Made by a program: the position numbers and the translations under genes
Notes under the pieces: generated by a model
Told to the model about the DNA's origin: nothing
Database searches by the model: none
What the model saw: only the letters and a program-made list of their open reading frames with translations
Part shown: positions 1 to 8,731 of the stretch, piece by piece
Layout of the letters: every line of letters starts with the position of its first letter
Numbering within the stretch: the stretch's first letter is position 1
From: Rhodanobacteraceae bacterium
GTDB taxonomy: Bacteria > Pseudomonadota > Gammaproteobacteria > Xanthomonadales > Rhodanobacteraceae
Reading direction: 5' to 3'
Assembly: GCA_016790075.1 (NCBI GenBank)
Contig: JAEUPP010000043.1
Location: 1-64,000 of the forward strand
Length of the DNA stretch: 64,000 nucleotides

Positions 1-399
1 GATCCCAAGAGCCAGATCAACGAATACCTGGACCAGTATCAGGGCGAAGGCATCCAGCATATCGCGTGTTTTACCGACGACATCTATTCGACGGTGGAAG
101 CCATGCGCGAGGCCGGGGTCGAATTCCTCGACACGCCGGACACCTATTTCGACGTGATCGACCAGCGTGTACCGAATCACGGCGAGGACGTGCCGCGCCT
201 GGCGCGCAACAAGATCCTCATCGATGCCGATGCCGAGACCAAGCAGCGCAAGCTGCTGCAGATCTTCACCCAGAACGCGGTGGGCCCGATCTTCTTCGAG
301 ATCATCCAGCGCAAGGGCAACGAAGGGTTTGGCGAGGGCAACTTCCAGGCTCTGTTCGAGTCGATAGAACGCGACCAGATGCGCCGCGGCGTGCTGTAA
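1..399 (+). CDS. hppD: 4-hydroxyphenylpyruvate dioxygenase, C-terminal part (5' end outside window)
   Basis: The frame is open from base 1 and ends at TAA 397-399, giving the last 132 residues of the enzyme. HPPD converts 4-hydroxyphenylpyruvate to homogentisate with a non-haem iron. Two of the three iron ligands of the family can be seen: the histidine in GIQHIA near the start and the glutamate in FFEII near the end. The C-terminal stretch around [11 protein letters not shown] and FGEGNF is typical of bacterial HPPD. The next genes catalyse the following steps of tyrosine degradation, which supports the call. The start and the N-terminal domain lie before this window. Confidence 0.95.
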   Translation, partial: DPKSQINEYLDQYQGEGIQHIACFTDDIYSTVEAMREAGVEFLDTPDTYFDVIDQRVPNHGEDVPRLARNKILIDADAETKQRKLLQIFTQNAVGPIFFEIIQRKGNEGFGEGNFQALFESIERDQMRRGVL

Positions 400-433
400 T
401 CGCGAGCCGCCGCGAGCAGCGGCGGCCAGATCC

Positions 434-492
434 TAGGCTGTGGGCTGCGCCCACGGCTACACCAGTGACGATGGGCTGCGCCCACCCTTGGG
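434..492. repeat. Two GTGGGC-TGC-GCCCAC type palindromes upstream of hmgA
   Basis: Two short palindromes of one type stand in tandem in the hppD-hmgA gap. One is GTGGGC/GCCCAC with a TGC loop at 440-454; the other is TGGGC/GCCCA with the same loop at 472-484. They resemble REP-type intergenic repeats and are related in core (GTGGGC) to the pair after the fumarylacetoacetate hydrolase gene at 2835-2891. Confidence 0.6.
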
Positions 493-497
493 AAACG

Positions 498-1793
498 ATG
501 GCACCGAACTACCTTTCGGGTTTCGGCAACGAGCATGCGAGCGAAGCGCTGCCAGGCGCCCTGCCGCAGGGCCGCAACTCGCCGCAGCGTGCGCCTTATG
601 GCCTGTATGCCGAGCAGCTCTCCGGCACCGCCTTCACCGCGCCGCGGCATCAGAACCGGCGCAGCTGGCAGTACCGGCTGCGGCCCTCCGCCCTGCATCA
701 GCCGTTTGTGCCACTGTCCCAGCCGCGTTTTCACGATCGCTTCGACGAAGCCCCACCGACGCCGAATCAGCTGCGCTGGGACCCGCTGCCGCAGCCACAG
801 GAATCCGTCGACTTCATTGACGGCCTCGTGACTTATGCGGGCAATGGTTCGGCCGCGGCGCAAACCGGCATCGGTATTCACCTGTATGCAGCGAACCGCT
901 CCATGCAGGGCCGCTATTTCTATTCGGCAGATGGCGAGCTGCTGATCGTGCCGCAGCAGGGGCGCCTGCTTATCGCCACCGAGTTTGGCCTGCTGGAGGT
1001 AGAACCGCAGGAGATCGCGCTGATTCCGCGCGGCGTGCGTTTCCGCGTGGACTTGCCTGACGGTCCGTCGCGCGGTTATGTCTGCGAGAATTTCGGCGCG
1101 TCCCTGCGTCTGCCGGATCTTGGCCCTATCGGCTCGAATGGCCTGGCCAATCCACGCGATTTCCTCGCCCCGGTTGCGGCCTGGGAAGATGTCGAAGGCG
1201 AGTTCGAGCTGATTGCGAAGTTCCAGGGCCAGCTCTGGCGTGCCGCTATCGGCCATTCACCGCTGGATGTAGTGGCCTGGCATGGCAACCATGTGCCCTA
1301 CAAGTACGATCTGCGCCGCTTCAACACCATAGGCTCGATCAGTTACGACCATCCGGATCCGTCGATCTTCCTGGTCCTGACTTCGCCCAGCGATACACCG
1401 GGCGTTGGCAATATGGATTTTGTGATTTTTCCGCCGCGTTGGCTGGTGGCTGAAGATACCTTCCGGCCGCCCTGGTTCCACCGCAATATCGCCAGCGAGT
1501 TCATGGGCCTGATCCACGGTGTCTACGACGCCAAGGCCGGCGGTTTCGCGCCGGGCGGGGCGAGCCTGCATAACTGCATGAGTGGTCATGGTCCTGATGC
1601 CACGACGTTCGACAAGGCCAGTCGGGCGGACCTGAGCAAACCGGACCCTATCGTCGACACCATGGCCTTCATGTTCGAGGCGCGCGCGGTGATACGGCCG
1701 ACTGCGCAGGCGCTGGCTTCGCCGCAGTTGCAGCAGGACTACTACACCTGCTGGCAAGGCCTCAAGAAGCACTTCAATCCTCAACAACGCTGA
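498..1793 (+). CDS. hmgA: Homogentisate 1,2-dioxygenase
   Basis: The 431-residue protein opens the aromatic ring of homogentisate to give maleylacetoacetate, using Fe(II) and oxygen in the cytoplasm. The N-terminus [20 protein letters not shown] is the usual one for the family, and the length fits. The iron-site region [14 protein letters not shown], followed by a glycine-rich stretch and [11 protein letters not shown], holds the conserved His/Glu/His ligands. The ATG at 498 was chosen because it gives the family N-terminus. An in-frame ATG at 471 lies inside a palindromic repeat and is less likely; the longer open frame back to 66 overlaps hppD in another frame and is not coding. It follows hppD and precedes the hydrolase, in pathway order. 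Confidence 0.96.
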   Translation: MAPNYLSGFGNEHASEALPGALPQGRNSPQRAPYGLYAEQLSGTAFTAPRHQNRRSWQYRLRPSALHQPFVPLSQPRFHDRFDEAPPTPNQLRWDPLPQPQESVDFIDGLVTYAGNGSAAAQTGIGIHLYAANRSMQGRYFYSADGELLIVPQQGRLLIATEFGLLEVEPQEIALIPRGVRFRVDLPDGPSRGYVCENFGASLRLPDLGPIGSNGLANPRDFLAPVAAWEDVEGEFELIAKFQGQLWRAAIGHSPLDVVAWHGNHVPYKYDLRRFNTIGSISYDHPDPSIFLVLTSPSDTPGVGNMDFVIFPPRWLVAEDTFRPPWFHRNIASEFMGLIHGVYDAKAGGFAPGGASLHNCMSGHGPDATTFDKASRADLSKPDPIVDTMAFMFEARAVIRPTAQALASPQLQQDYYTCWQGLKKHFNPQQR

Positions 1794-1820
1794 CCCGGCG
1801 CTAGCGGAGCAGAGCAGTCC

Positions 1821-2822
1821 ATGAAACTCGCAAGCCTCAAAGAAGGCGGTCGCGACGGCACCTTGATCGTCGTCAGCCGTGACCTGTCCCATGCCGTACG
1901 TGCCGACGGCATAGCGCCGACCCTGCAGCGTGCGCTGGAAGACTGGAGCCATGTCGCGCCGCGGCTGAACGCCCTGTCGGAGCAGCTCAATGCTGCTGTT
2001 GCTGGTACGGTGGCGGTCAAGCCCGAGGGCATGTTCGCACTCGATCCCGCGCAGCTTGCCGCACCGCTGCCGCGTGCCTACGAATTCGTTGACGGCAGCG
2101 CCTATCTGCCGCATGTGGAGCGGGTGCGCAAGGCGCGCAATGCTGAAGTGCCGGCCTCGTTCTATGTCGATCCGCTGATGTACCAGGCGACGAGTGCAGG
2201 CTTCTACGGACCGCGCGATCCGGTCGTCGTGCCCAGCGAGGCATACGGCATCGATCTCGAGGCCGAAATCGTTATCGTCACCGACGATGTGCCGATGGCG
2301 GTTACACCGGAACAGGCTGCGGTGCACATCCAGCTGATCGGTCTGGTCAACGACGTGAGCTTGCGCAATCTGATTCCGGACGAACTGGCCAAGGGCTTCG
2401 GCTTCCTGCAGTCCAAGCCGCGCTCGGCGTTGTCGCCGGTGTTCGTCACGCCGGACGAACTCGGCGAGGCCTGGCAGGACAGCAAGGTTCACCTTGCCCT
2501 GACCACGCACCTCAACGGCAACTGGTTCGGCGCGCCGGAGGCCGGAGTGGACATGCAGTTCAACTTCGCCCAGCTCGTCGCCCACGCGGCAAAGACGCGG
2601 CCGCTGAGCGCCGGCACGATTGTCGGTTCCGGCACGATAGCCAACCAGGACACCTCGACTGGCGCGTCCTGTCTGGCCGAGCAGCGCGTGGTCGAAACCC
2701 TGCGCGATGGCAAGCCCGCAACGCCGTTCATGCGCTTTGGCGACCGTATCCGTATCGAGATGTTTGACCGGGACGGCAACAGCATCTTCGGTGCCATTGA
2801 ACAGACCATGCGCGCGCCCTGA
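1821..2822 (+). CDS. Fumarylacetoacetate hydrolase family protein
   Basis: This 333-residue protein belongs to the FAH family and probably cleaves fumarylacetoacetate to fumarate and acetoacetate, the last step of tyrosine breakdown. The core with metal-binding acidic residues is seen around DLEAEIVIV and in the loop NDVSLRNLIPDE, followed by FGFLQSKPRSA and, near the C-terminus, GTIVGSGTIAN. It is shorter than the eukaryotic type enzyme (about 420 residues) and matches the roughly 330-residue bacterial form often found beside maiA and hmgA. It starts 27 bp after hmgA and is probably co-transcribed. Assignment to this substrate rests on context. Confidence 0.9.
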   Translation: MKLASLKEGGRDGTLIVVSRDLSHAVRADGIAPTLQRALEDWSHVAPRLNALSEQLNAAVAGTVAVKPEGMFALDPAQLAAPLPRAYEFVDGSAYLPHVERVRKARNAEVPASFYVDPLMYQATSAGFYGPRDPVVVPSEAYGIDLEAEIVIVTDDVPMAVTPEQAAVHIQLIGLVNDVSLRNLIPDELAKGFGFLQSKPRSALSPVFVTPDELGEAWQDSKVHLALTTHLNGNWFGAPEAGVDMQFNFAQLVAHAAKTRPLSAGTIVGSGTIANQDTSTGASCLAEQRVVETLRDGKPATPFMRFGDRIRIEMFDRDGNSIFGAIEQTMRAP

Positions 2823-2834
2823 GGAAAATCGTAG

Positions 2835-2891
2835 GGTGGGCTCTAGCCCACCGTCCTGCAGTGAATGTGGCGCGATGGCGGGCTAAAGCCC
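2835..2891. repeat. Pair of GGTGGGCT/AGCCCACC palindromes
   Basis: A perfect 8-bp inverted repeat with a 2-base loop lies at 2835-2852. A second GGGCT-AA-AGCCC palindrome in the same sequence context lies at 2880-2891. They follow the hydrolase stop codon by 12 bp. Their form suggests REP-like elements that may also act as attenuating hairpins. There is no T-run after them. Confidence 0.6.
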
Positions 2892-3029
2892 ACCCTGACC
2901 ATGAGTGAATACCTTCTCAAGCGTTTGCCGCTATGGGTGATTGGCGTGCTCGCGGCAACGGAGTAGATTCGCCGCAGGCCCGGCCTGGCGGATTCAGGTG
3001 CTGGCCCGGCAGTGGCACAACAGAAGGCG

Positions 3030-3047
3030 GCCGGGCATTAGCCCGGC
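3030..3047. repeat. GCCGGGC-ATTA-GCCCGGC palindrome
   Basis: A perfect 7-bp inverted repeat with an ATTA loop lies 42 bp before the maiA start. Its sequence differs from the GTGGGC palindromes in the same cluster, so it is probably a separate class of dispersed repeat. Confidence 0.55.
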
Positions 3048-3088
3048 TACGGCGACGCGTTCAGACTTTGCCAGAGGGAGAAGCGGCG

Positions 3089-3754
3089 ATGTCGGCAGAT
3101 GGCTTGCGGCTGTATAGCTATTGGCGTTCAAGCGCGGCGTATCGTGTCCGTATCGCGCTTAATCTCAAGGGGCTGCCTCACGAGATTATTCCGGTGCACC
3201 TGACCGCCAACGGCGGCGAGCAGCATTCGGCCGAATACGCGCAGCTGAATCCGCAGGAATTCGTGCCGACCCTGCTCGATGGCGGCCGCGTGATCCGCCA
3301 GTCGATGGCGATCATCGAGTACCTTGATGAATCCTATGACGGTGAACTGAAGCTGCTGCCGCCTACGGCACGGGATCGTGCCCGTGTGCGCGGGCTTGCC
3401 CAGATCGTCGCCTGCGACATTCATCCGATCAACAATCTGCGCGTATTGCAGTACCTCGAGCGCGAATTCAATACCCCGGTCGAGGAGCGCGAACGCTGGT
3501 CGCGGCACTGGATCCGCGAAGGGTTCGGGGCGATGGAAGACCTGCTTGTCGAAAGCCCGTCCACAGGGCAGTTTTGCGAGGGTGATGACCCTAGCCTTGC
3601 TGACATCTGTCTTGTTCCACAGGTATACAATGCAAATCGCTGGGGGCTGGATCTGGCCGAATTCCCCACGATCGCACGCATTACCGAAGAATGCTTGAAG
3701 CTACCGGCTTTCGACCGCGCGCGGCCCGAAAACCAGATCGACGCGCCGCGGTAG
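3089..3754 (+). CDS. maiA: Maleylacetoacetate isomerase (zeta-class glutathione S-transferase)
   Basis: The 221-residue protein isomerises maleylacetoacetate to fumarylacetoacetate with glutathione as cofactor. The N-terminal thioredoxin-like domain carries the zeta-class motif as SSAAYRVRIAL (residues 14-24): both serines are kept and the cysteine of the classical SSC motif is alanine, a common bacterial variant. QSMAIIEYLDE is the usual glutathione-binding segment, and the C-terminal helical domain contains ADICLVPQVYNANR. The ATG at 3089 follows AGAGGGAGAAG, a good ribosome binding site; the open frame upstream to 2933 lacks family similarity. The 266-bp gap from the hydrolase gene holds only palindromic repeats. 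Confidence 0.94.
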   Translation: MSADGLRLYSYWRSSAAYRVRIALNLKGLPHEIIPVHLTANGGEQHSAEYAQLNPQEFVPTLLDGGRVIRQSMAIIEYLDESYDGELKLLPPTARDRARVRGLAQIVACDIHPINNLRVLQYLEREFNTPVEERERWSRHWIREGFGAMEDLLVESPSTGQFCEGDDPSLADICLVPQVYNANRWGLDLAEFPTIARITEECLKLPAFDRARPENQIDAPR

Positions 3755-3780
3755 GTGTATCCGCGGCGGAGTGTGATACC

Positions 3781-3813
3781 GCAGAGGCTGCGCGCAAGGC
3801 GCGCAGCCTCTGC
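3781..3813. terminator. Perfect 15-bp hairpin between convergent maiA and pilU
   Basis: The arms GCAGAGGCTGCGCGC (3781-3795) and its exact complement (3799-3813) enclose a 3-base AAG loop. It lies between the ends of two convergent genes, 2 bp past the pilU stop codon. This is the right place for a bidirectional terminator. No T-run follows on either strand. Confidence 0.75.
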
Positions 3814-3815
3814 CA

Positions 3816-4934
3816 TCAGAACGCCGACAGGTTGAACGGATCGTGCTCGGCCGAGGCGTGGTCGCCACCCCCTTCGGCCAGGCGGATCTTGAGCGCCAGG
3901 CCGTCGCGCGAGTCGGCCTTGGCCAGTGCTTCTTCGAGTTCGATCCGGCCTTCCTTGTAGAGCGTGTACAGCGCGCGGTCGAAGGTCTGCATGCCTTCCT
4001 GCAGGCTTCGATCCATGGCTTCCTTGATCTCGTGAACCTGGCCGCGGCGCATCAGGTCGCGAATATGCGGTGTGTTGATCAGGATTTCGACCGCCGGCAG
4101 ACGGCGCCCATCCTTGCCGATGACCAGTCGCTGCGAGATGACCGCCTTGAGGTTCAGGGCCAGGTTCATCAGGATGTTCTTGTGCGCCGATTCCGGGAAG
4201 AAGTTCAGGATGCGCTCTATGGTCTGGTCGGCGTTGTTGGAGTGCAGGGTCGCCAGGCAGATATGCCCCGTTTCGGAAAATGCGATCGCGGCTTCCATGG
4301 TCTCGACGTCGCGGATCTCGCCGATCATGATGACGTCGGGCGCCTCGCGCATCGCGTTCTTCAGCGCTTCATGGTAGCCATGTGTGTCGAGGCCGACTTC
4401 GCGCTGGTTGACGATGGATTTCTTGTGCCGGTGCAGGTATTCGATCGGATCCTCGATGGTGAGGATATGCCCCGACTGGCTGGAATTGCGGTGATCAATC
4501 ATGGCCGCCAGCGTGGTCGATTTGCCCGACCCAGTCGCTCCGACCACGAGGATCAGTCCGCGCGGCTCCATGATGATGTCTTTGAAAATCTGCGGCAGTT
4601 TCAATGCGTCGACAGTCGGGATCTCGCTCTTGATCGCGCGGATCACCATGCCGACTTCGCCGCGCTGCTTGAATACATTGATGCGGAAGCGGCCCGCATC
4701 CTTTACCGCGATCGCCATATTGAGTTCGAGGTCGCGCTCAAACTGAGGCACCTGCCCTTCGTCCATCAGCGAGTAGGCGATTTTCTTGACCATGCCGCCA
4801 GGCAGGCCGGTATTGCCGAGCGGGTAGAGCTTGCCCTCGACCTTGATATTCACCGGGGCGCCCGTCGTCAGGAACATATCCGACGCGCCCTTCTCGGTCA
4901 TGAGCTTGAGAAAGTAGCCAATATCCATGCTCAC
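3816..4934 (-). CDS. pilU: Type IV pilus retraction ATPase PilU
   Basis: The 372-residue cytoplasmic hexameric ATPase is a PilT paralogue that helps retract type IV pili. The N-terminal PAS-like domain includes GASDMFLTTGAPV. The Walker A motif is GATGSGKST at residues 132-140. Downstream come the Asp box segment IEDPIEYLH, Walker B (DVIMIGEIRD) and the His box (GHICLATLHSNN). The N-terminus MDIGYFLKLMTEKGASD and the long C-terminal tail after the AIRNLI-like region fit PilU better than PilT. In many gammaproteobacteria pilU follows pilT; no pilT is found beside it here. The gene runs towards maiA and shares a terminator hairpin with it. Confidence 0.92.
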   Translation of the reverse strand: MSMDIGYFLKLMTEKGASDMFLTTGAPVNIKVEGKLYPLGNTGLPGGMVKKIAYSLMDEGQVPQFERDLELNMAIAVKDAGRFRINVFKQRGEVGMVIRAIKSEIPTVDALKLPQIFKDIIMEPRGLILVVGATGSGKSTTLAAMIDHRNSSQSGHILTIEDPIEYLHRHKKSIVNQREVGLDTHGYHEALKNAMREAPDVIMIGEIRDVETMEAAIAFSETGHICLATLHSNNADQTIERILNFFPESAHKNILMNLALNLKAVISQRLVIGKDGRRLPAVEILINTPHIRDLMRRGQVHEIKEAMDRSLQEGMQTFDRALYTLYKEGRIELEEALAKADSRDGLALKIRLAEGGGDHASAEHDPFNLSAF

Positions 4935-5070
4935 CTCGCTGCGAGATGCGTGACGGCCGCCGCCGTCGTTATGCTGAGAACCCGGTTGCGGACCGAGTGG
5001 CGTTACACTGCAACGTTCATGCCCGCAGCATGAAAACGATGGTTCCAGCCCCCTGACTTCGGCGGAAGTT

Positions 5071-5454
5071 ATGACATCAACGGTCGCAAAAATCCATGTA
5101 CTGGCGCTGCTTTTGCTTACGGCACTGTCGGCGTTCGCGGCGCGCCCGCGTGCGTCGCTGCCCGAGCTGCAGAGCGCGACCGCGGCATTGGCGCGTGCCG
5201 AGGAGGACGGTGCCGCGACCTATGCGCCGTTGGAACTGCGTTATGCGGGCGAACAGCTGGAGCAAGCGCGACAGCTGATTGACAGCGGCGACACCCGCGA
5301 GGCACGCCGTCTGCTGGAGCAGTCGCTGGTCAATAGCGATCTTGCGGCCGCGAAATCGCGCCTGGGGCGCACGCGTGAAGCGGTGCAGGCGCAGACAGCG
5401 GCGAATGCGCAGCTACGTCGCGAGGCACAACAGCCTGCCAGGGATCAGCCGTGA
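5071..5454 (+). CDS. DUF4398 domain protein, exported
   Basis: A 127-residue protein with an N-terminal signal peptide (hydrophobic run LALLLLTALSAFA, cleavage near AFAARP). The rest is helical and charged, with the segment YAPLELRYAGEQLEQARQLI that marks the DUF4398 family. It overlaps the next gene by 4 bp (GTGA), so the two are translationally coupled. DUF4398 proteins are commonly encoded just before an OmpA-like lipoprotein. The function is unknown; a structural role in the periplasm is inferred from the pairing. Confidence 0.8.
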   Translation: MTSTVAKIHVLALLLLTALSAFAARPRASLPELQSATAALARAEEDGAATYAPLELRYAGEQLEQARQLIDSGDTREARRLLEQSLVNSDLAAAKSRLGRTREAVQAQTAANAQLRREAQQPARDQP

Positions 5455-6389
5455 GGCGCCTGCTGTTCGTGCTGCTCAGCGTAGCGCTTGCGGCCTGCGG
5501 CTCGGCTCCGCGCCGTGATCTGGATTTCGACCGGCTGCATGCCAGTCTTGAAGCGCTGGCGGCTGACCCGGATCTGGCCCGGCACGCGCTGGCCGAGCGC
5601 GCTCTGGCAGAGGCTGCAGTGCGCCGGCTGGACGCGAGCAGCATCAATGCCGCCGAGCACGCGCAGCTAGCCTATGTGGCTGAGCGCCGCGTTGATATCG
5701 CCTACGTGGCTGCACAGACCGAGCGCGAGGCAGCGCGCCTTGTGCAGTTGCAGCAAGAACATGCGCAGCTGCTGTTGGCGGCCAGCCGGCGCGAAACCGA
5801 AGCCGTACGTGCTGAACTTGACCGCGAACGCCAGCGCGAACTGCTGCGGCTGGAGGCTGCAGAGCGCGCTCAGGCGGCAGCGCCGCCTGCGACCCCGCTG
5901 TCGCAGCCCGCGCCACAGCTAGTTGACGAAGCGACGCCCGCGGTCGCCGCGACTGCGGTTGTGCAGGCTGCGCCGCCGGCGGTAGTGGCAGAGTCCACGC
6001 TTGCGCAGCGTCTCACACGCCTGGAACCTGACGCGGGCAGCGATGGCCGCCAGATCACGCTCGAAGATCTGGTGTTCGAGCCCGGTACTTCAGTGTTCGT
6101 TGCTGAGGCCGCTGCGGGGCTGAGCCGTATCGCTGCCTGGGTCGGAACGGTGCCAGCAGCGACTATCCGTATCGAAGGCCACACGGATGCCACTGGCAGT
6201 CCGGAAGCCAACCGCAGCCTTTCGCTGCGCCGGGCCGAGACAGTCCGCGATGCCCTGGTCGCTCGCGGCGTGGCCGCAACGCGGATTTCCGTTTCGGGCG
6301 AGGGAGGGGCACAGCCTGTTGCCTCCAACGACGATGCGGCTGGCCGGGCGTTGAACCGGCGCGTGGTCGTGCGCCTGGAGGTCAACTGA
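5451..6389 (+). CDS. OmpA-family peptidoglycan-binding lipoprotein
   Basis: The 312-residue protein starts with GTG inside the stop region of the preceding gene. Its signal ends in a lipobox (VALAACGS), so it is probably a lipoprotein. Residues about 60-145 form a long alanine/glutamate-rich coiled coil with repeated ERQRE-type segments, then a Pro/Ala-rich linker. The C-terminal OmpA domain (about 200-312) has the peptidoglycan-binding features IEGHTDATGS, NRSLSLRRAETV and NRRVVVRLE. It probably tethers the outer membrane to the cell wall. The DUF4398 neighbour is its likely partner. Confidence 0.88.
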   Translation: MRRLLFVLLSVALAACGSAPRRDLDFDRLHASLEALAADPDLARHALAERALAEAAVRRLDASSINAAEHAQLAYVAERRVDIAYVAAQTEREAARLVQLQQEHAQLLLAASRRETEAVRAELDRERQRELLRLEAAERAQAAAPPATPLSQPAPQLVDEATPAVAATAVVQAAPPAVVAESTLAQRLTRLEPDAGSDGRQITLEDLVFEPGTSVFVAEAAAGLSRIAAWVGTVPAATIRIEGHTDATGSPEANRSLSLRRAETVRDALVARGVAATRISVSGEGGAQPVASNDDAAGRALNRRVVVRLEVN

Positions 6390-6763
6390 TTGCGGTGGCC
6401 TCACTTGGTTGAGCTCGCCTTGACGAGGCGGTGACTGCACAGGGGGCCGCGGCAAGTTGGCGCGGCACCTGACCGCGCCGGATAACGAAAGGCTAACGCC
6501 GGCTGCCGCTGCGGTTTGCGTGGGCTCCAGCAAAGGAGTAGGGTGAACCGGCAGCCGCCCGGATTACGCGGTACGGCTGCCGAATCCATGCAGACTAGCG
6601 CAGCGCAGACGTCAGATTCAGCCTCACACCACCATCGCCCGATGGTGGCGACGCGCGCGATAACGCAACTTCCGCTTCACTTCAGTTTCTCGCACCCCAC
6701 TCGCCCTGTCCGGCTCGCGCGGGCTTGTCGGCGTGCGTCATTCCAACGAGAGGAGAACGGCTG
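6390..6763. other. Intergenic, no gene seen
   Basis: A 374-bp gap between the OmpA-like gene and the YdcH-like gene. Open frames on both strands are GC-rich and have no recognisable protein pattern. GAGAGGAGAACGG just before 6764 is the ribosome binding site for the next gene. I see no strong hairpin. Confidence 0.5.
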
Positions 6764-6988
6764 ATGTTCGAAAATCACCAGAAATCCGAGATCGACGCAT
6801 TGCTCAAGTCGAGCACCGAATTCCGCAGCCTTTACCAGCGACACCAGGAGCTTGACAGCAAGCTGCGCGACGCCGATCTCGGAGTGCTGCCTATGGACGA
6901 TACGACGCTACATTCGCTGAAGAAGGAAAAGCTGCGGGCCAAGGACCGTCTCGTTCACCTCTGGGAACATCGTAACGGCGCGCATTGA
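6764..6988 (+). CDS. YdcH-like (DUF465) small helical protein
   Basis: The 74-residue protein has the pattern of the DUF465/YdcH family: FRSLYQRHQELDSKL followed by LHSLKKEKLRAKDRL, two helices forming a hairpin. It is cytoplasmic and highly charged. The start at 6764 was taken because of the strong AGGAGA before it; the longer frame from 6725 has no family match. The function of the family is unknown. A strong terminator follows at 7096. Confidence 0.85.
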   Translation: MFENHQKSEIDALLKSSTEFRSLYQRHQELDSKLRDADLGVLPMDDTTLHSLKKEKLRAKDRLVHLWEHRNGAH

Positions 6989-7095
6989 GTTCATCTGCTG
7001 GACCGGCCCGGCTGCATCCAGCGCCCCGTCCGGCTAGTGCAGATCTGTATCCATTGCCGGATGCCCCAGCACAGCCTCCGGCCTTCCCTGAACCC

Positions 7096-7126
7096 AACGG
7101 CGGCATCCACGGATGCCGCCGTTTTC
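7096..7126 (+). terminator. Rho-independent terminator after the YdcH-like gene
   Basis: The arms AACGGCGGCATCC (7096-7108) and GGATGCCGCCGTT (7111-7123) are perfectly complementary around a 2-base AC; physically this is about a 12-bp stem with a CACG loop. TTC follows the AACG/CGTT base, giving a short T-tract. It ends the transcript before the transsulfuration genes. Confidence 0.75.
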
Positions 7127-7310
7127 ACGCCAGCGCGCTGCTCGTGATGCGCTGCCCGGGGCCGGACGGGTGTTCGGTGCAGCCGGCCTTGGACGGACTC
7201 CGCTGTGCACGTCACATTGCCGCGTCGCGGCGCGGCGGGCCGGTCGGTTATGATCGCGCCCCCTGAAACCATGAGGTACCGGCTACGCCGACGGTACCGA
7301 CGAGAGTCTC

Positions 7311-8681
7311 ATGACTATTCATCAAAGCGTGCTGGAACTCATCGGCCAGACTCCGATGGTGAAAGCGCAACGCCTAGCTACGGGTTGCTGCGAACTGTTC
7401 TTCAAGCTCGAAAGCATGAACCCGGGTGGGTCGATCAAGGATCGCATCGGCCTCAGCATGATCGAAGCCGCTGAGCGCGCCGGCCAGATCAAACCCGGTG
7501 ACACCCTGGTCGAAGGTACCGCCGGCAATACCGGCATAGGCCTCGCGCTTGTGGCGCAGCAGAAAGGGTACAAGCTCATCCTCGTCGTGCCCGACAAGAT
7601 GAGCCGCGAAAAAATCTTCAACCTGAAGGCCATGGGCGCCGAGGTTGTGCTGACCCGTTCCGATGTGGCCAAGGGACATCCGCAGTACTACCAGGACATG
7701 GCCGAACGCCTGGCGCGGGAAACGCCGGGCGCCTACTTCATCAACCAGTTCGGCAATTCCGACAATCCGCTTGCGCATGAATTCGGTACGGGTCCGGAAA
7801 TCATTGCGCAGATGGAAGGCAATTTCGATGCGATAGTGTTCGGCTGCGGCTCGTCGGGCACGATGACCGGCCTGTCGCGCTGTTTTGCGGCCAAGGCGCC
7901 GAATGTCGAGTTCATCCTGGCCGATCCGGTAGGCTCCATCCTTACCCAGTACATCAACGAAGGCACCCTGTCGACCAAGAGTGCATCGTGGATGGTCGAA
8001 GGCATAGGCGAAGACTTCCTGCCGCCGATCAGCGATTTCTCGCGCGTCAAGAAGGCTTATGCGATCAGCGACAAGGAAAGTTTTCTGACCGGCCGCGAGC
8101 TGCTGCGCAAGGAGGGCATACTCGCTGGCTCATCCAGCGGCACGCTGGTAGCTGCTGCGTTGCGCTATTGCCAGGAACAGACCACGCCCAAGCGCGTCGT
8201 CGTGTTTATCTGCGACACCGGCAACAAGTACCTGTCGAAGATGTACAACGACTACTGGATGCTCGATAACGGGTTCATCGAGCGCGAACATTCCGGTGAT
8301 CTGCGTGACCTCATCATGCGCCCCTACGCGGCGCACGACACCGTCGTCATAGGCCCGAACGATCCGCTGACCATGGCCTATCAGCGCATGAAGCTCTATG
8401 AGATCTCGCAGCTGCCCGTCATGGATGGCGAAAAGATCGTCGGCATAGTCGACGAGTCCGATGTGCTGATGCATGTGCATGCAAACGAGGCGCGGTTCCG
8501 CGACCCGGTATCCACCGCGATGGTCTCCAAGCTCGACGTGCTTGACGTCAGTGCGCCGATCGAGCTGCTGCTGCCGGTATTCGACCGCGGGCATGTCGCC
8601 ATCGTCATGAATGGCGAACGTTTCCTGGGCCTGATCACGCGCATTGATCTGCTCAACTATCTGCGTCGCCGCGTGCAGTGA
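7311..8681 (+). CDS. Cystathionine beta-synthase (PLP domain plus CBS pair)
   Basis: The 456-residue enzyme condenses homocysteine with serine to cystathionine. The fold type II PLP core covers about residues 1-320: the PLP lysine is K43 in NPGGSIKDRIG, and the phosphate/cofactor loops are EGTAGNTGIG and FGCGSSGTMTG. Residues about 335-456 form two CBS motifs (MRPYAAHDTVVI, LPVMDGEKIVGIVDESDV, MVSKLDVLDV), a regulatory Bateman module. It is followed after 50 bp by a cystathionine gamma-lyase gene, so the pair forms a reverse transsulfuration route from homocysteine to cysteine. The enzyme lacks the N-terminal haem extension of the animal form. Confidence 0.93.
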   Translation: MTIHQSVLELIGQTPMVKAQRLATGCCELFFKLESMNPGGSIKDRIGLSMIEAAERAGQIKPGDTLVEGTAGNTGIGLALVAQQKGYKLILVVPDKMSREKIFNLKAMGAEVVLTRSDVAKGHPQYYQDMAERLARETPGAYFINQFGNSDNPLAHEFGTGPEIIAQMEGNFDAIVFGCGSSGTMTGLSRCFAAKAPNVEFILADPVGSILTQYINEGTLSTKSASWMVEGIGEDFLPPISDFSRVKKAYAISDKESFLTGRELLRKEGILAGSSSGTLVAAALRYCQEQTTPKRVVVFICDTGNKYLSKMYNDYWMLDNGFIEREHSGDLRDLIMRPYAAHDTVVIGPNDPLTMAYQRMKLYEISQLPVMDGEKIVGIVDESDVLMHVHANEARFRDPVSTAMVSKLDVLDVSAPIELLLPVFDRGHVAIVMNGERFLGLITRIDLLNYLRRRVQ

Positions 8682-8731
8682 TCCAGTCCTTAGATTTTCT
8701 GTCGCGCTCCGGCGCACTTGGGTGAGTTCAC

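Noticed and set aside
66-497. N-terminal extension of the hmgA frame back to 66
   Set aside because: It overlaps hppD in another frame, lacks similarity and runs through palindromes; the ATG at 498 gives the family N-terminus.
177-2585. Long minus-strand frames under hmgA and the fumarylacetoacetate hydrolase gene
   Set aside because: They are antisense to clear genes in GC-rich DNA and have no protein pattern.
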